A stretch of DNA of 16,294 nucleotides from JBEBGV01 sp040081265. Lineage in GTDB: Bacteria; Acidobacteriota; Vicinamibacteria; Vicinamibacterales; UBA2999. Shown here piece after piece: positions 6,745 to 13,491 of this stretch. The translations under genes were made by a program, and so were the position numbers. The stretch spans positions 1 through 16,294 of the forward strand of contig JBEBGV010000091.1 in the NCBI GenBank assembly GCA_040081265.1, read 5' to 3'. Each line of letters begins with the position of its first letter. Position 1 is the first letter of the stretch. The notes below the pieces were generated by a model that saw only the letters and a list, made by a program, of their open reading frames with translations, did no database searches and was not told where the DNA came from.

Positions 6745-7526
6745 GAGTGAATTCCCTTCCGCGCGATCCAGATTTGTTCCAGCGCCGAGGTGGCGTCAAA
6801 CGGCGTGCGGTTGAAGTCGCCGAAGCAGGCGTCGACCGTAAAGCCAGCGTCTGCGAGCAACTGCCGCGTCTGCTCCGGCTCCAGCCAGCTGAGCGACAGC
6901 TTCCGGTAGCGTCGGCGGCGGAGCGTGCCTGCGGCGTCGAGGTCGTCTTCCCAGGTCACGACGCGCATCAACCGGGCAGCGGCATCGACAAGCGACGTCA
7001 CCCAGAGCAGGCGGTCGTGACCGTCAGCGGACGTGTACTCCGCTCGAAGCTCCACCCGACGCATGCGGTCGAGTCGTTCCGGGGTCATCAGGAAATCGTC
7101 GAACACGAAGTAGCCGCCGGCCCCAAGCTGCGCATGGATGTGGCGGAGGGCCGCGAGCTTGTCTTCAACCGACAAGAGATGACCGAGGCTGTGGTACGGC
7201 AGCGCGATGAGCGCTGCGGGCTCGGGAAGCGTGAACGTCCGGAAGTCGGCCTCGAGCAGCGTCAGGCGGTCGAGGACGCCGGCTTCTTCCCCGCGCTCGC
7301 GACAGAGGCGGAGCATCGCAGGCGACAGGTCGACGCCGGTCATGCGCCGGCCGCGCACGGCGGCTTCCACCGCAATCCTTCCGTCGCCGACTCCCAGTTC
7401 CACGACGGGGCCTCGAGCCGCGAGATAGGCCTCGACATAGAACTCCAGATTTGCGCGCGCCGAGGCCGCCGTCGCACTCCAGATGCGATAGATGTCGGCG
7501 AAGCGCTCGTACTCCACGGTCGCCAT
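6741..7526 (-). CDS. Class I SAM-dependent methyltransferase
   Basis: A 261-residue Rossmann-fold methyltransferase. Motif I is V-V-E-L-G-V-G-D-G-R (41-50) and motif II is G-V-D-L-S (64-68). The acidic post-II position is L-L-E-A-D-F, and the A-L-P-Y-H-S-L-G-H-L segment fills the motif IV region. The N-terminal Y-E-R-F-A-D-I-Y-R-I-W resembles the Y-D-x-x-A-x-x-Y-D entry of the Methyltransf_25/11 groups. A C-terminal beta-rich region with W-L-E-P-E-Q-T-R-Q-L-L-A-D-A-G-F is usual for small-molecule methyltransferases. The substrate is not evident. It starts the coupled run with folB, the SDR, HKD and CYTH genes. ATG 7526 has only a weak Shine-Dalgarno. The gap to uvrC is 142 bp. Confidence 0.85.
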   Translation of the reverse strand: MATVEYERFADIYRIWSATAASARANLEFYVEAYLAARGPVVELGVGDGRIAVEAAVRGRRMTGVDLSPAMLRLCRERGEEAGVLDRLTLLEADFRTFTLPEPAALIALPYHSLGHLLSVEDKLAALRHIHAQLGAGGYFVFDDFLMTPERLDRMRRVELRAEYTSADGHDRLLWVTSLVDAAARLMRVVTWEDDLDAAGTLRRRRYRKLSLSWLEPEQTRQLLADAGFTVDACFGDFNRTPFDATSALEQIWIARKGIHS

Positions 7527-7553
7527 TATGACCGAAGGTCTCTTCGCGCTCTT

Positions 7554-7626
7554 TCCCGAGCCGGCGTTGACATTGAGAACCCCTCTGCGACTTCACGCTG
7601 CTCGGGATTCTGCGGCCTGCTCGGGA
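7554..7626. repeat. Three copies of an 8-10 bp motif upstream of the methyltransferase
   Basis: CTGCTCGGGA occurs as a direct repeat at 7598-7607 and 7617-7626, 19 bp apart, and its core GCTCGGGA occurs inverted at 7554-7561. All three lie in the 142-bp uvrC-methyltransferase gap, where a promoter or operator for the five-gene operon would be expected. Confidence 0.4.
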
Positions 7627-7647
7627 CCCTCGTCGCGGAGTTCGGGA

Positions 7648-7668
7648 GCGGGGGGCCTAGCCCCTCGC
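7648..7668 (-). terminator. Stem-loop just after uvrC
   Basis: A 9-bp stem with one G-T pair (7648-7656 with 7660-7668) closes a 3-nt loop directly after the uvrC stop codon. No T-run follows on the minus strand, so if it terminates it does so imperfectly; it may instead protect the mRNA end. Confidence 0.35.
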
Positions 7669-9480
7669 CTACGCGCGGGCGAAGTGCTCGATGACGGCCC
7701 CGGCGGCCTTCTGCCCCACCACCGCCTCGAGTTCCTCGCGGGTGGCGCGCCGCACGCCGGCGACGCTGCCGAATGTGGTCAGCAGGGCCTTGCGGCGACG
7801 TGGTCCCACGCCGCCGATGACATCCAGTTCAGAACGGAGATCGCGCATCGCGCGCGCCTTGCGGTGAAACGTCACCGCAAACCGGTGAGCCTCATCGCGA
7901 ATGCGCTGCACGAGCAGCAACGCACGGTCGTCCTCGCGCAGCGCCACCGGCTCGTCCTGGTCGCGTCGGATCAGCAGCTCTTCCTTCTTGGCAATGCCGA
8001 CCGCGATGAGATTGCCCAGGCCCACCGACTCGAGCGCGTCGTACGCCGCCGAGACCTGACCCTTCCCACCGTCGATCAGGATGAGGTCAGGAAACGGCCC
8101 ACCCGCGTCGAGCACCTTGCGGTAACGCCGCTCGACCACCTCGCGCATGGCGGCAAAGTCGTCGGAACCAAATCCTGTCGTCGGCTTGATGCGGTACTTG
8201 CGATACTCCGATCGCTTCATCCGGCCGTCTTCACAGACGACCATCGACGCAACAGTCTCGCTGCCCTGAATGGTCGAGATGTCGAAGCACTCGATCCGGC
8301 GCGGCAGCGTCGGCAGATCGAGCACGGAGCGCAGCGTTTCAAGCGCCTCGAAGTGGGCCGCCGTAATCTCGTTGAAGCGCGACCGATACGCCAGTTCGGC
8401 GTTGCGCATAGCCAGTTCCACCAGCGCGCGCTTGTCTCCGCGCTGGGGCACGAGCAGCCTGACGCGGCGCTCGGCTCGCGTCGTCAGCCAGGCTTCGAGC
8501 GTCTCGTGCTCGTCGAGGTCGAGCGGGAGGTGCACCTCTGAGGGCGGATGGCGCAACTGGTAGAACTGCTGGATGGCCGCCTGCAGGACATCCACATCGC
8601 GATCAACGACGCCGCCCGGAGCCATGGCCAGCTCCACGCGTTCGACGACGCGCCCCCCGCGCATGGCGAAGACCTGGATGACGGCGCCACTCAGGCCCAC
8701 CTTCTGGCCGAAGATGTCGCGGTCGCCCAGCTCCGCGGTGGCCACCTTCTGCTGGCGGTCGCGCAACGTCTCGACCGTCCGCATGGCGTCGCGCAACTGC
8801 GCCGCGCGTTCGAAGTTCTCGTTCGAAGAGGCGTCCTCCATCTGGTCGCGCAGGCTGCCGGCGAGCTCATCGGTGCGTCCTTCAAGCAGCAGTCGCGCAC
8901 GAGCCACGGCGCCCGCGTAGTCATCCGGCGTGCAGATTGACACCACGCAGGGGGCAATGCACCGCTTGATGTCGTACTCGAGGCAGGGGCGTCCACGCTG
9001 GCCGGTGATGACCTCGTTGCAGGACCGGATGCCGAACAGCCGGTGCGTCAGGCTCATCGTCCGGCGGGCCAGCTTCGCCGGCAGGAAGGGACCCGCGTAG
9101 TAGTCGCCGTCCTTCTCGACATGACGGGCGACCAGCACGCGCGGAAATTCTTCCCCAAGGGTCAGGCGCAGGTAGGGATAGTTCTTGTCGTCGCGCAGCA
9201 GGATGTTGAACTTCGGGGTCCGCTGCTTGATGAGATTGTTCTCGAGCGCCAACGCCTCCATCACCGAGTCGGTGACGATGACCTCGAGCGCGGTGATCTC
9301 CTCGAGCAGGGCGTCGTGCCGCGGGCTCGTCCCGTAGGCTCCCAGGTAGCTGCGTACCCGGTCGCGCAGGGATCGGGCTTTACCGACGTAGATCGTGTCC
9401 CCCTGCGCGTTCGCCCAGAGGTAGACCCCGGGCTGTTCGGGCAGCCGCGCAATCTGATCCTTGAGGTCGTGAATGGGCAT
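7669..9480 (-). CDS. uvrC: Excinuclease ABC subunit C
   Basis: A full-length 603-residue UvrC, the nuclease that makes both incisions around a UvrB-bound lesion in nucleotide excision repair. In order: an N-terminal GIY-YIG domain (G-V-Y at 18-20, Y-V-G at 31-33) for the 3' cut; four cysteines at 154, 166, 174 and 178, matching the iron-sulphur ligands reported for E. coli UvrC; a UVR helix around E-R-A-A-Q-L-R-D (224-231) for UvrB contact; an RNase H-like endonuclease with Asp400, Asp470 in L-I-L-I-D-G-G-K-G-Q and His532; and a C-terminal helix-hairpin-helix (I-G-G-V-G-P, 555-560). ATG 9480 is preceded by a poor Shine-Dalgarno. A TATACT box at 9525-9530 would give a leader of roughly 40 nt. 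Confidence 0.97.
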   Translation of the reverse strand: MPIHDLKDQIARLPEQPGVYLWANAQGDTIYVGKARSLRDRVRSYLGAYGTSPRHDALLEEITALEVIVTDSVMEALALENNLIKQRTPKFNILLRDDKNYPYLRLTLGEEFPRVLVARHVEKDGDYYAGPFLPAKLARRTMSLTHRLFGIRSCNEVITGQRGRPCLEYDIKRCIAPCVVSICTPDDYAGAVARARLLLEGRTDELAGSLRDQMEDASSNENFERAAQLRDAMRTVETLRDRQQKVATAELGDRDIFGQKVGLSGAVIQVFAMRGGRVVERVELAMAPGGVVDRDVDVLQAAIQQFYQLRHPPSEVHLPLDLDEHETLEAWLTTRAERRVRLLVPQRGDKRALVELAMRNAELAYRSRFNEITAAHFEALETLRSVLDLPTLPRRIECFDISTIQGSETVASMVVCEDGRMKRSEYRKYRIKPTTGFGSDDFAAMREVVERRYRKVLDAGGPFPDLILIDGGKGQVSAAYDALESVGLGNLIAVGIAKKEELLIRRDQDEPVALREDDRALLLVQRIRDEAHRFAVTFHRKARAMRDLRSELDVIGGVGPRRRKALLTTFGSVAGVRRATREELEAVVGQKAAGAVIEHFARA

Positions 9481-9524
9481 GGGCTACTATGGCGAGTTGC
9501 TTCCCCCAGGGTGGGAAGTCTCTA

Positions 9525-9532
9525 AGTATAAC
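9525..9532. promoter_or_regulatory. Overlapping divergent -10 elements between uvrC and the CDP-alcohol gene
   Basis: The 8-bp AGTATAAC reads TATAAC on the plus strand (9527-9532) and TATACT on the minus strand (9525-9530). The plus-strand start would fall at or next to the ATG at 9538, implying a leaderless mRNA, and no Shine-Dalgarno is seen there. The minus-strand start would serve uvrC. Neither strand has a clear -35. It is a short AT-rich island in GC-rich sequence. Confidence 0.5.
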
Positions 9533-9537
9533 AATTC

Positions 9538-10305
9538 ATGTCGTTTACCGGGTTTATCGGCGCGGTCTGCATGTTCCCGCTGCGGGCAATCATCGCCGCC
9601 AGCGTCGCCCTGCGGATCCATCCCAACACGCTCACCGTCATCGGCGTGCTCATCAACGTCGTGGCGGCCTGGGCCCTTGGCAACGACCGCTTTGTGCTCG
9701 GCGGCGTGATCATGATCGTCGCCAACATCTTCGACTTCATCGACGGCAAGGTGGCGCACATCACCAACACCTCGTCTCGGTTTGGCGCGTTCTGGGACTC
9801 GACCCTCGATCGCTTCTCCGATATCGCGCTCTTTCTCGGCCTGATCTATCTCTACGCGGATCTGCGACGGACCGACTATGTGATGGTCGTCGCGCTGGCG
9901 ATGATGTTTTCGATCATGACCAGCTACGCACGCGCGCGCGCCGAGTCATTGATCGAGAAGTGCAAGGTCGGCTTCATGGAGCGCCCCGAGCGCATCGTCC
10001 TGTTCATGATCGGCGCCTTCACCGATCGCATGGCGGCGGTCATGTGGGTGATCCTGATCCTGTCGATCGTGACCGTCGCGAACCGGATTCACTACACCTA
10101 CCTCGCGCTCAACGCCAGGCCTGTCCCACGCGGCAACAATCCCGTCTCCAGTGCCTTCCTGCGTGCCTTCTTCTGGACCGACGCGCGGACGACGCTTCCC
10201 TACGACTTGTGGGTAGCGGCAATTCTTGCGTTCGTGTGGCTCGTGCCACCGGACTGGCTGCGCGATCCGACCGCCGCCGGGCTCGGCATCTGGGGCTGGT
10301 TCTGA
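9538..10305 (+). CDS. CDP-alcohol phosphatidyltransferase family protein
   Basis: A 255-residue integral membrane protein of the family that moves a phosphatidyl group from CDP-diacylglycerol (or another CDP-alcohol) to an alcohol such as glycerol phosphate or inositol phosphate. The signature D-x2-D-G-x2-A-R-x8-G-x3-D-x3-D is present as Asp66, Asp69, Gly70, Ala73, Gly83, Asp87 and Asp91, but the Arg is His74. Hydrophobic helices lie near 5-25, 33-48, 52-66, 94-108, 115-130, 152-182 and 224-237. The F-G-A-F-W-D-S-T-L-D-R-F-S-D stretch is a strong family match. The product lipid cannot be named. The gene is divergent from uvrC and 18 bp upstream of a two-TM protein gene, probably in one transcript. 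Confidence 0.87.
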   Translation: MSFTGFIGAVCMFPLRAIIAASVALRIHPNTLTVIGVLINVVAAWALGNDRFVLGGVIMIVANIFDFIDGKVAHITNTSSRFGAFWDSTLDRFSDIALFLGLIYLYADLRRTDYVMVVALAMMFSIMTSYARARAESLIEKCKVGFMERPERIVLFMIGAFTDRMAAVMWVILILSIVTVANRIHYTYLALNARPVPRGNNPVSSAFLRAFFWTDARTTLPYDLWVAAILAFVWLVPPDWLRDPTAAGLGIWGWF

Positions 10306-10323
10306 TCCGGATGGCGCGGCGGC

Positions 10324-11088
10324 ATGGCCACTGACGTCACGACCGACCTGTCACGACTCGCCGAGTGCGGAACGCTGCTTGCCGTAAAGGTCTACCGCGT
10401 GCAGGTGGACGAGGACGCCTGGCACGTCCCTGTGCTGCCGTGTCTGGACCACGAGGCGATGCTCCACCAGCACGTGGCGCCGCACGTGTCAGTGTATCTG
10501 CGCGAGCCCGGGCACGACGGCATCCACGAGGTGGCCGTGTACTCTGCCGACCGACGGCTGCAGGTGGATCTCGTCTCGACCAGCGGCGAGCACACCGACG
10601 CCTCGCAGGCGCAGCTCCTCGAGCAACTGCGACGCGTCTTCGGCGATTATCGTCTCGAGGTGCACCACCCATCGTGGTGGCGAGGGGAACGGCGCGTCAC
10701 CGAGGCGTGCCGGGCACAGATCACGCTGCGCCAGGTCCTGATCGACAAGCCATCTGACGATCTCAAGCGACGTATCGATCGGCTCCAGCTCGTGGGTGCG
10801 TTGATGGAGAAGCAGTCGAGGGTCGCCTCGTGGGGCGTCCGCACGATGACCGGACCGCTGCTCGCGGCCACCGGTGTGGTGCTCTACGGCGTACTCGGCC
10901 TGCTCTCACTGCGCCTCGGCATCGCCAACACCACCGGCCTGCAGTACGGGATCATCGGCACGCTCGGCGCCATCTTCCTCTACTACGGTCTGAAGGCCGT
11001 GCAGCTCACGGACATGGCCAATCGCGTCTGGAAGCGTGCGTCGGAGTACTCGCTCATCCTGTCCGAACGAAGCCGGATCAAACACTAG
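10324..11088 (+). CDS. Unrecognised protein with two C-terminal membrane helices
   Basis: A 254-residue protein with no family I can name. Residues 1-170 are soluble, mixed alpha/beta by eye and rich in His and acidic residues, with a W-W-R at 118-120 and a charged helix at 145-165. Two hydrophobic helices follow at about 175-198 and 207-226, separated by a short loop. A basic C-terminal tail of about 28 residues (R-V-W-K-R-A..S-R-I-K-H) suggests a cytoplasmic end and therefore a cytoplasmic N-domain on a hairpin anchor. It starts 18 bp after the CDP-alcohol phosphatidyltransferase and ends 16 bp before the next gene, so it may belong with membrane-lipid work. The ATG has only a weak ribosome binding site. 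Confidence 0.7.
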   Translation: MATDVTTDLSRLAECGTLLAVKVYRVQVDEDAWHVPVLPCLDHEAMLHQHVAPHVSVYLREPGHDGIHEVAVYSADRRLQVDLVSTSGEHTDASQAQLLEQLRRVFGDYRLEVHHPSWWRGERRVTEACRAQITLRQVLIDKPSDDLKRRIDRLQLVGALMEKQSRVASWGVRTMTGPLLAATGVVLYGVLGLLSLRLGIANTTGLQYGIIGTLGAIFLYYGLKAVQLTDMANRVWKRASEYSLILSERSRIKH

Positions 11089-11104
11089 ACGTCAGAGGGT
11101 CACC

Positions 11105-12310
11105 ATGCGCATCACGACCAGTGTCGCCGTCGTTCTCGTAGGCCTGCTCGTCACCTTCTACGGCTATCGGCGTGACGTTGACGCCCAGGCGCGGACTGCA
11201 GTCGATGCGCCGTATTTCGAGGTGGACCCGTTCTGGCCCAGGCCACTCCCCAATCACTGGCTGCTTGGCTCGACCATCGGCGTGGACGTAGACGAGCGCG
11301 ATCACGTCTGGATCATCCATCGCAGTTCCGCGACGCTCAACGACAACGAGCGCGGGCTCGAGCTGACGCCGCCGACTGGTGAATGCTGTGCCGGCGCGCC
11401 GCCCGTGCTCGAGTTCGACGCGACAGGGAATCTGGTCGGAAGCTGGGGTGGTCCAGGACAGGGCTACGAGTGGCCCGCCTCGAATCACGGCATCACCGTC
11501 GATCACAAGGGTAACGTCTGGATTGGCGGCAACGGTCAGCAGGACTCGCAGGTGTTGAAGTTCGACCGCGCGGGCAAGTTCCTGATGCAGGTGGGCCGGT
11601 CAGCAGCTCGACGCGGCCCCAACGGGTCAGACGGACGTCCGACCTACGTCGGCAACAGCAACGACACGGTGAGCTTCGGGCGCGTAGCCAAGATCTTCGT
11701 GGATCCTCGCGACAACGAGGCGTACCTCGGCGACGGGTATCTGAACAAGCGCGTCGCGGTGATCGACGCGGATACCGGCACGCTGAAGCGCTATTGGGGC
11801 GCTTACGGCAACAAGCCCGACGATGCCGATCCGGGACCGTACCGGCCAGACGCACCGCCGGCGCAGCAGTTCCGCAATCCCGTGCATTGCGCCGACATGT
11901 CGGTGGATCGACTCGTCTACGTCTGCGATCGGCAGGGCAACCGCTTACAGGTCTTCAGACCCGACGGCACGTTCGTGAAAGAAGGCTTCTTCGCCAGGGG
12001 GAGCCTGAGCGAGGGTGCCGTGTGGGACATTGCGTTCTCAGCAGATCCACAACAGCGCTTCATCTACATCGCCGACGGACGGAACATGAAGATCCGGGTC
12101 GTGCTGCGTGACACGCTCGAGGAGATCACCAACTTCGGCGACGGCGGACGCCAGCCCGGCCAGTTCTTCGGCGTCCACAGCATCGCCATCGACTCGCGCG
12201 GCAATCTCTACACGACCGAGACCTACGAGGGAAAGCGCGTGCAGAAGTTCACCTACAAGGGCCTGCGACGCGTCACACGTCGTGAGCAGGGTGTGGTCTG
12301 GCCGCGGTAA
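11105..12310 (+). CDS. Secreted NHL beta-propeller, peptidylamidoglycolate-lyase-like
   Basis: A 401-residue exported protein with an N-terminal hydrophobic signal (residues 5-20). GAGGG lies 5 nt before ATG 11105. Six NHL-type blades are visible from repeats such as G-V-D-V-D-E-R-D-H-V-W, G-I-T-V-D-H-K-G-N-V-W, I-F-V-D-P-R-D-N, D-M-S-V-D-R-L-V-Y-V and S-I-A-I-D-S-R-G-N-L-Y. Residues matching the lyase half of peptidylglycine amidating enzymes are present: H-R at 72-73 on blade 1, D-G-Y-x-N-x-R at 210-216 with Tyr212, and His128, His261 and His358 at equivalent blade starts as a potential zinc triad. The animal enzyme releases glyoxylate from peptidyl-hydroxyglycine; the bacterial substrate is unknown. 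No monooxygenase partner is in the window. Confidence 0.8.
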   Translation: MRITTSVAVVLVGLLVTFYGYRRDVDAQARTAVDAPYFEVDPFWPRPLPNHWLLGSTIGVDVDERDHVWIIHRSSATLNDNERGLELTPPTGECCAGAPPVLEFDATGNLVGSWGGPGQGYEWPASNHGITVDHKGNVWIGGNGQQDSQVLKFDRAGKFLMQVGRSAARRGPNGSDGRPTYVGNSNDTVSFGRVAKIFVDPRDNEAYLGDGYLNKRVAVIDADTGTLKRYWGAYGNKPDDADPGPYRPDAPPAQQFRNPVHCADMSVDRLVYVCDRQGNRLQVFRPDGTFVKEGFFARGSLSEGAVWDIAFSADPQQRFIYIADGRNMKIRVVLRDTLEEITNFGDGGRQPGQFFGVHSIAIDSRGNLYTTETYEGKRVQKFTYKGLRRVTRREQGVVWPR

Positions 12311-12380
12311 GATGGCGGGCGCGTGGACGCGCTCTTGCTGTTCGCGCAGCACCGACTAACGTCGCAACGGAGGTTTGAGC

Positions 12381-13013
12381 ATGCGTCCTCTCATGATTCT
12401 TGGTCTGATGGCGATCTGTTCCACAGTGGCCGGCGCGCAGGCGCCACCCTCGACCGCCGCGGCCCCCGCCCCGGCACCGGCGGTGCCCACGGTCGTCAAG
12501 GTCGGCGACATGGCGCCCGACTTCACGCTGCCAGGCAGCGACGGCAAGACGCACAAGCTGTCGGAGTATCGCGGCAAGACGATGGTCGTACTGGCGTGGT
12601 TCCCGAAGGCGTTCACCGGCGGATGCACCACCGAGTGCAAGTCGCTGGCGGAGAACGGCGACAAGATCCAGAAATATCAGGTGGCCTACTTCATGGCCAG
12701 CACCGACCAGCTCGAGGATCAGATTGCTTTCGCCAAGGCCACCTCCGTCGCGGTGCAGGGCCGCAACGGCGAGTCGCTCGGGCGCACGGTCGAGAAGAAG
12801 AGCGCTGACTTCCCGATGCTCGCCGATCCGAGTGGAGCCTCCGCACGCGCCTATGGCGTCGCCGACGAACTGGACCGTGGACGCGCTCGGCGCTGGACGT
12901 TCTACATCGACAAGAGCGGTCGTGTCGCGGCCATCGATACGGCGGTCAGACCGGCGACATCCGCCGAAGACATGATTGCCAAGCTCGTCGATCTGAAAGT
13001 GCCGACGAAGTAG
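12381..13013 (+). CDS. Secreted BCP/PrxQ-like peroxiredoxin
   Basis: A 210-residue protein with a signal peptide (about residues 1-20, ending A-G-A-Q), a low-complexity Ala/Pro linker (21-36) and an AhpC/TSA thioredoxin-fold domain. The domain entry G-D-M-A-P-D-F-T-L-P is typical. The peroxidatic site P-K-A-F-T-G-G-C (Cys82) matches P-x3-T-x2-C, and Cys86 four residues later is the likely resolving cysteine. D-F-P-M-L-A-D-P and R-R-W-T-F-Y-I-D follow as in BCP proteins. It should reduce peroxides in the envelope with a thiol donor. GGAGG at 12369-12373 fixes ATG 12381 rather than the TTG at 12375. It lies 70 bp after the propeller gene. Confidence 0.88.
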   Translation: MRPLMILGLMAICSTVAGAQAPPSTAAAPAPAPAVPTVVKVGDMAPDFTLPGSDGKTHKLSEYRGKTMVVLAWFPKAFTGGCTTECKSLAENGDKIQKYQVAYFMASTDQLEDQIAFAKATSVAVQGRNGESLGRTVEKKSADFPMLADPSGASARAYGVADELDRGRARRWTFYIDKSGRVAAIDTAVRPATSAEDMIAKLVDLKVPTK

Positions 13014-13053
13014 GCGCGTGCCGGGAGGAAGGGCCATCAGTCGGTCGGCACTT
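12997..13053. repeat. 10-bp perfect inverted repeat at the convergent gene ends
   Basis: AAGTGCCGAC (12997-13006) and its exact reverse complement (13044-13053) are separated by 37 nt. The left arm is the last codons of the peroxiredoxin gene; the right arm lies just past the DUF6152 stop on the opposite strand. It could form a long-loop hairpin in either transcript and act as a weak bidirectional 3' element. Confidence 0.35.
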
Positions 13054-13056
13054 CGA

Positions 13057-13491
13057 TCACGGCAGGTTCGCTTTCTCGCCGGCATTGACGGCACCCGCGC
13101 ACGTCAACTCCATGTTCTTGTCGAGCAGGTCGACCTTCCGGCACAAACCCGCGTTGCTCCCGTCCCGAATGGGGTTGAACGTGACCGCGACACGTTCGCC
13201 AGCCGGCAGTGACTGGCGGCTCCAGCCCAGCCGCGTCAAGTTCCCAGGGCTCGACGCTTCGAACACCCAGACAGGCGGCTCTTCGCCTGCAGGGGCCTCG
13301 ACCGACACGAAGACGAAGACGTGGGGGTTGATCCAGCGAAACTGCTTCACGACACCACGAAGCGTCAGCGGCTTGGTGGCATCGTACATGGCCGTCGAAT
13401 GATGGGCCGACGCGTAGCCCCCGAGCAGGACGAGCCCGACGATAGAGGCGCCGAAGAACCTGGTTGCGTGTGTCATGGAAGCCTTCTTCAT
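13057..13491 (-). CDS. DUF6152-family exported protein
   Basis: A 144-residue secreted protein with a signal peptide ending A-S-A-H-H near residues 28-31. The mature start H-H-S-T-A-M-Y-D and the blocks L-R-G-V-V-K-Q-F-R-W-I-N-P-H-V-F, W-V-F-E-A-S-S-P-G-N-L-T-R-L-G-W, and V-T-F-N-P-I-R-D-G-S-N-A-G-L-C are the recognisable pattern of DUF6152, a small beta-rich family of unknown function common in Acidobacteriota and Proteobacteria. The paired His at the mature N-terminus and the N-P-H motif could bind a metal, which is inference. ATG 13491 overlaps the lipoprotein stop as ATGA and has AAGGA upstream; ATG 13476 also has a ribosome binding site and is an alternative start that still leaves a signal peptide. 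Confidence 0.82.
   Translation of the reverse strand: MKKASMTHATRFFGASIVGLVLLGGYASAHHSTAMYDATKPLTLRGVVKQFRWINPHVFVFVSVEAPAGEEPPVWVFEASSPGNLTRLGWSRQSLPAGERVAVTFNPIRDGSNAGLCRKVDLLDKNMELTCAGAVNAGEKANLP

Noticed and set aside
7567..7572. Consensus TTGACA on the plus strand
   Set aside because: No -10 lies at 16-18 bp and no plus-strand gene follows; it would point into uvrC antisense.
6747..8541. Two long plus-strand ORFs opposite the methyltransferase and uvrC
   Set aside because: They are antisense shadows with Arg/His-rich composition and no motifs; both strands cannot be real where uvrC is certain.
12335..12362. TTGCTG and TAACGT, 16 bp apart, before the peroxiredoxin gene
   Set aside because: The predicted start would fall within the Shine-Dalgarno, leaving the gene without a usable leader.
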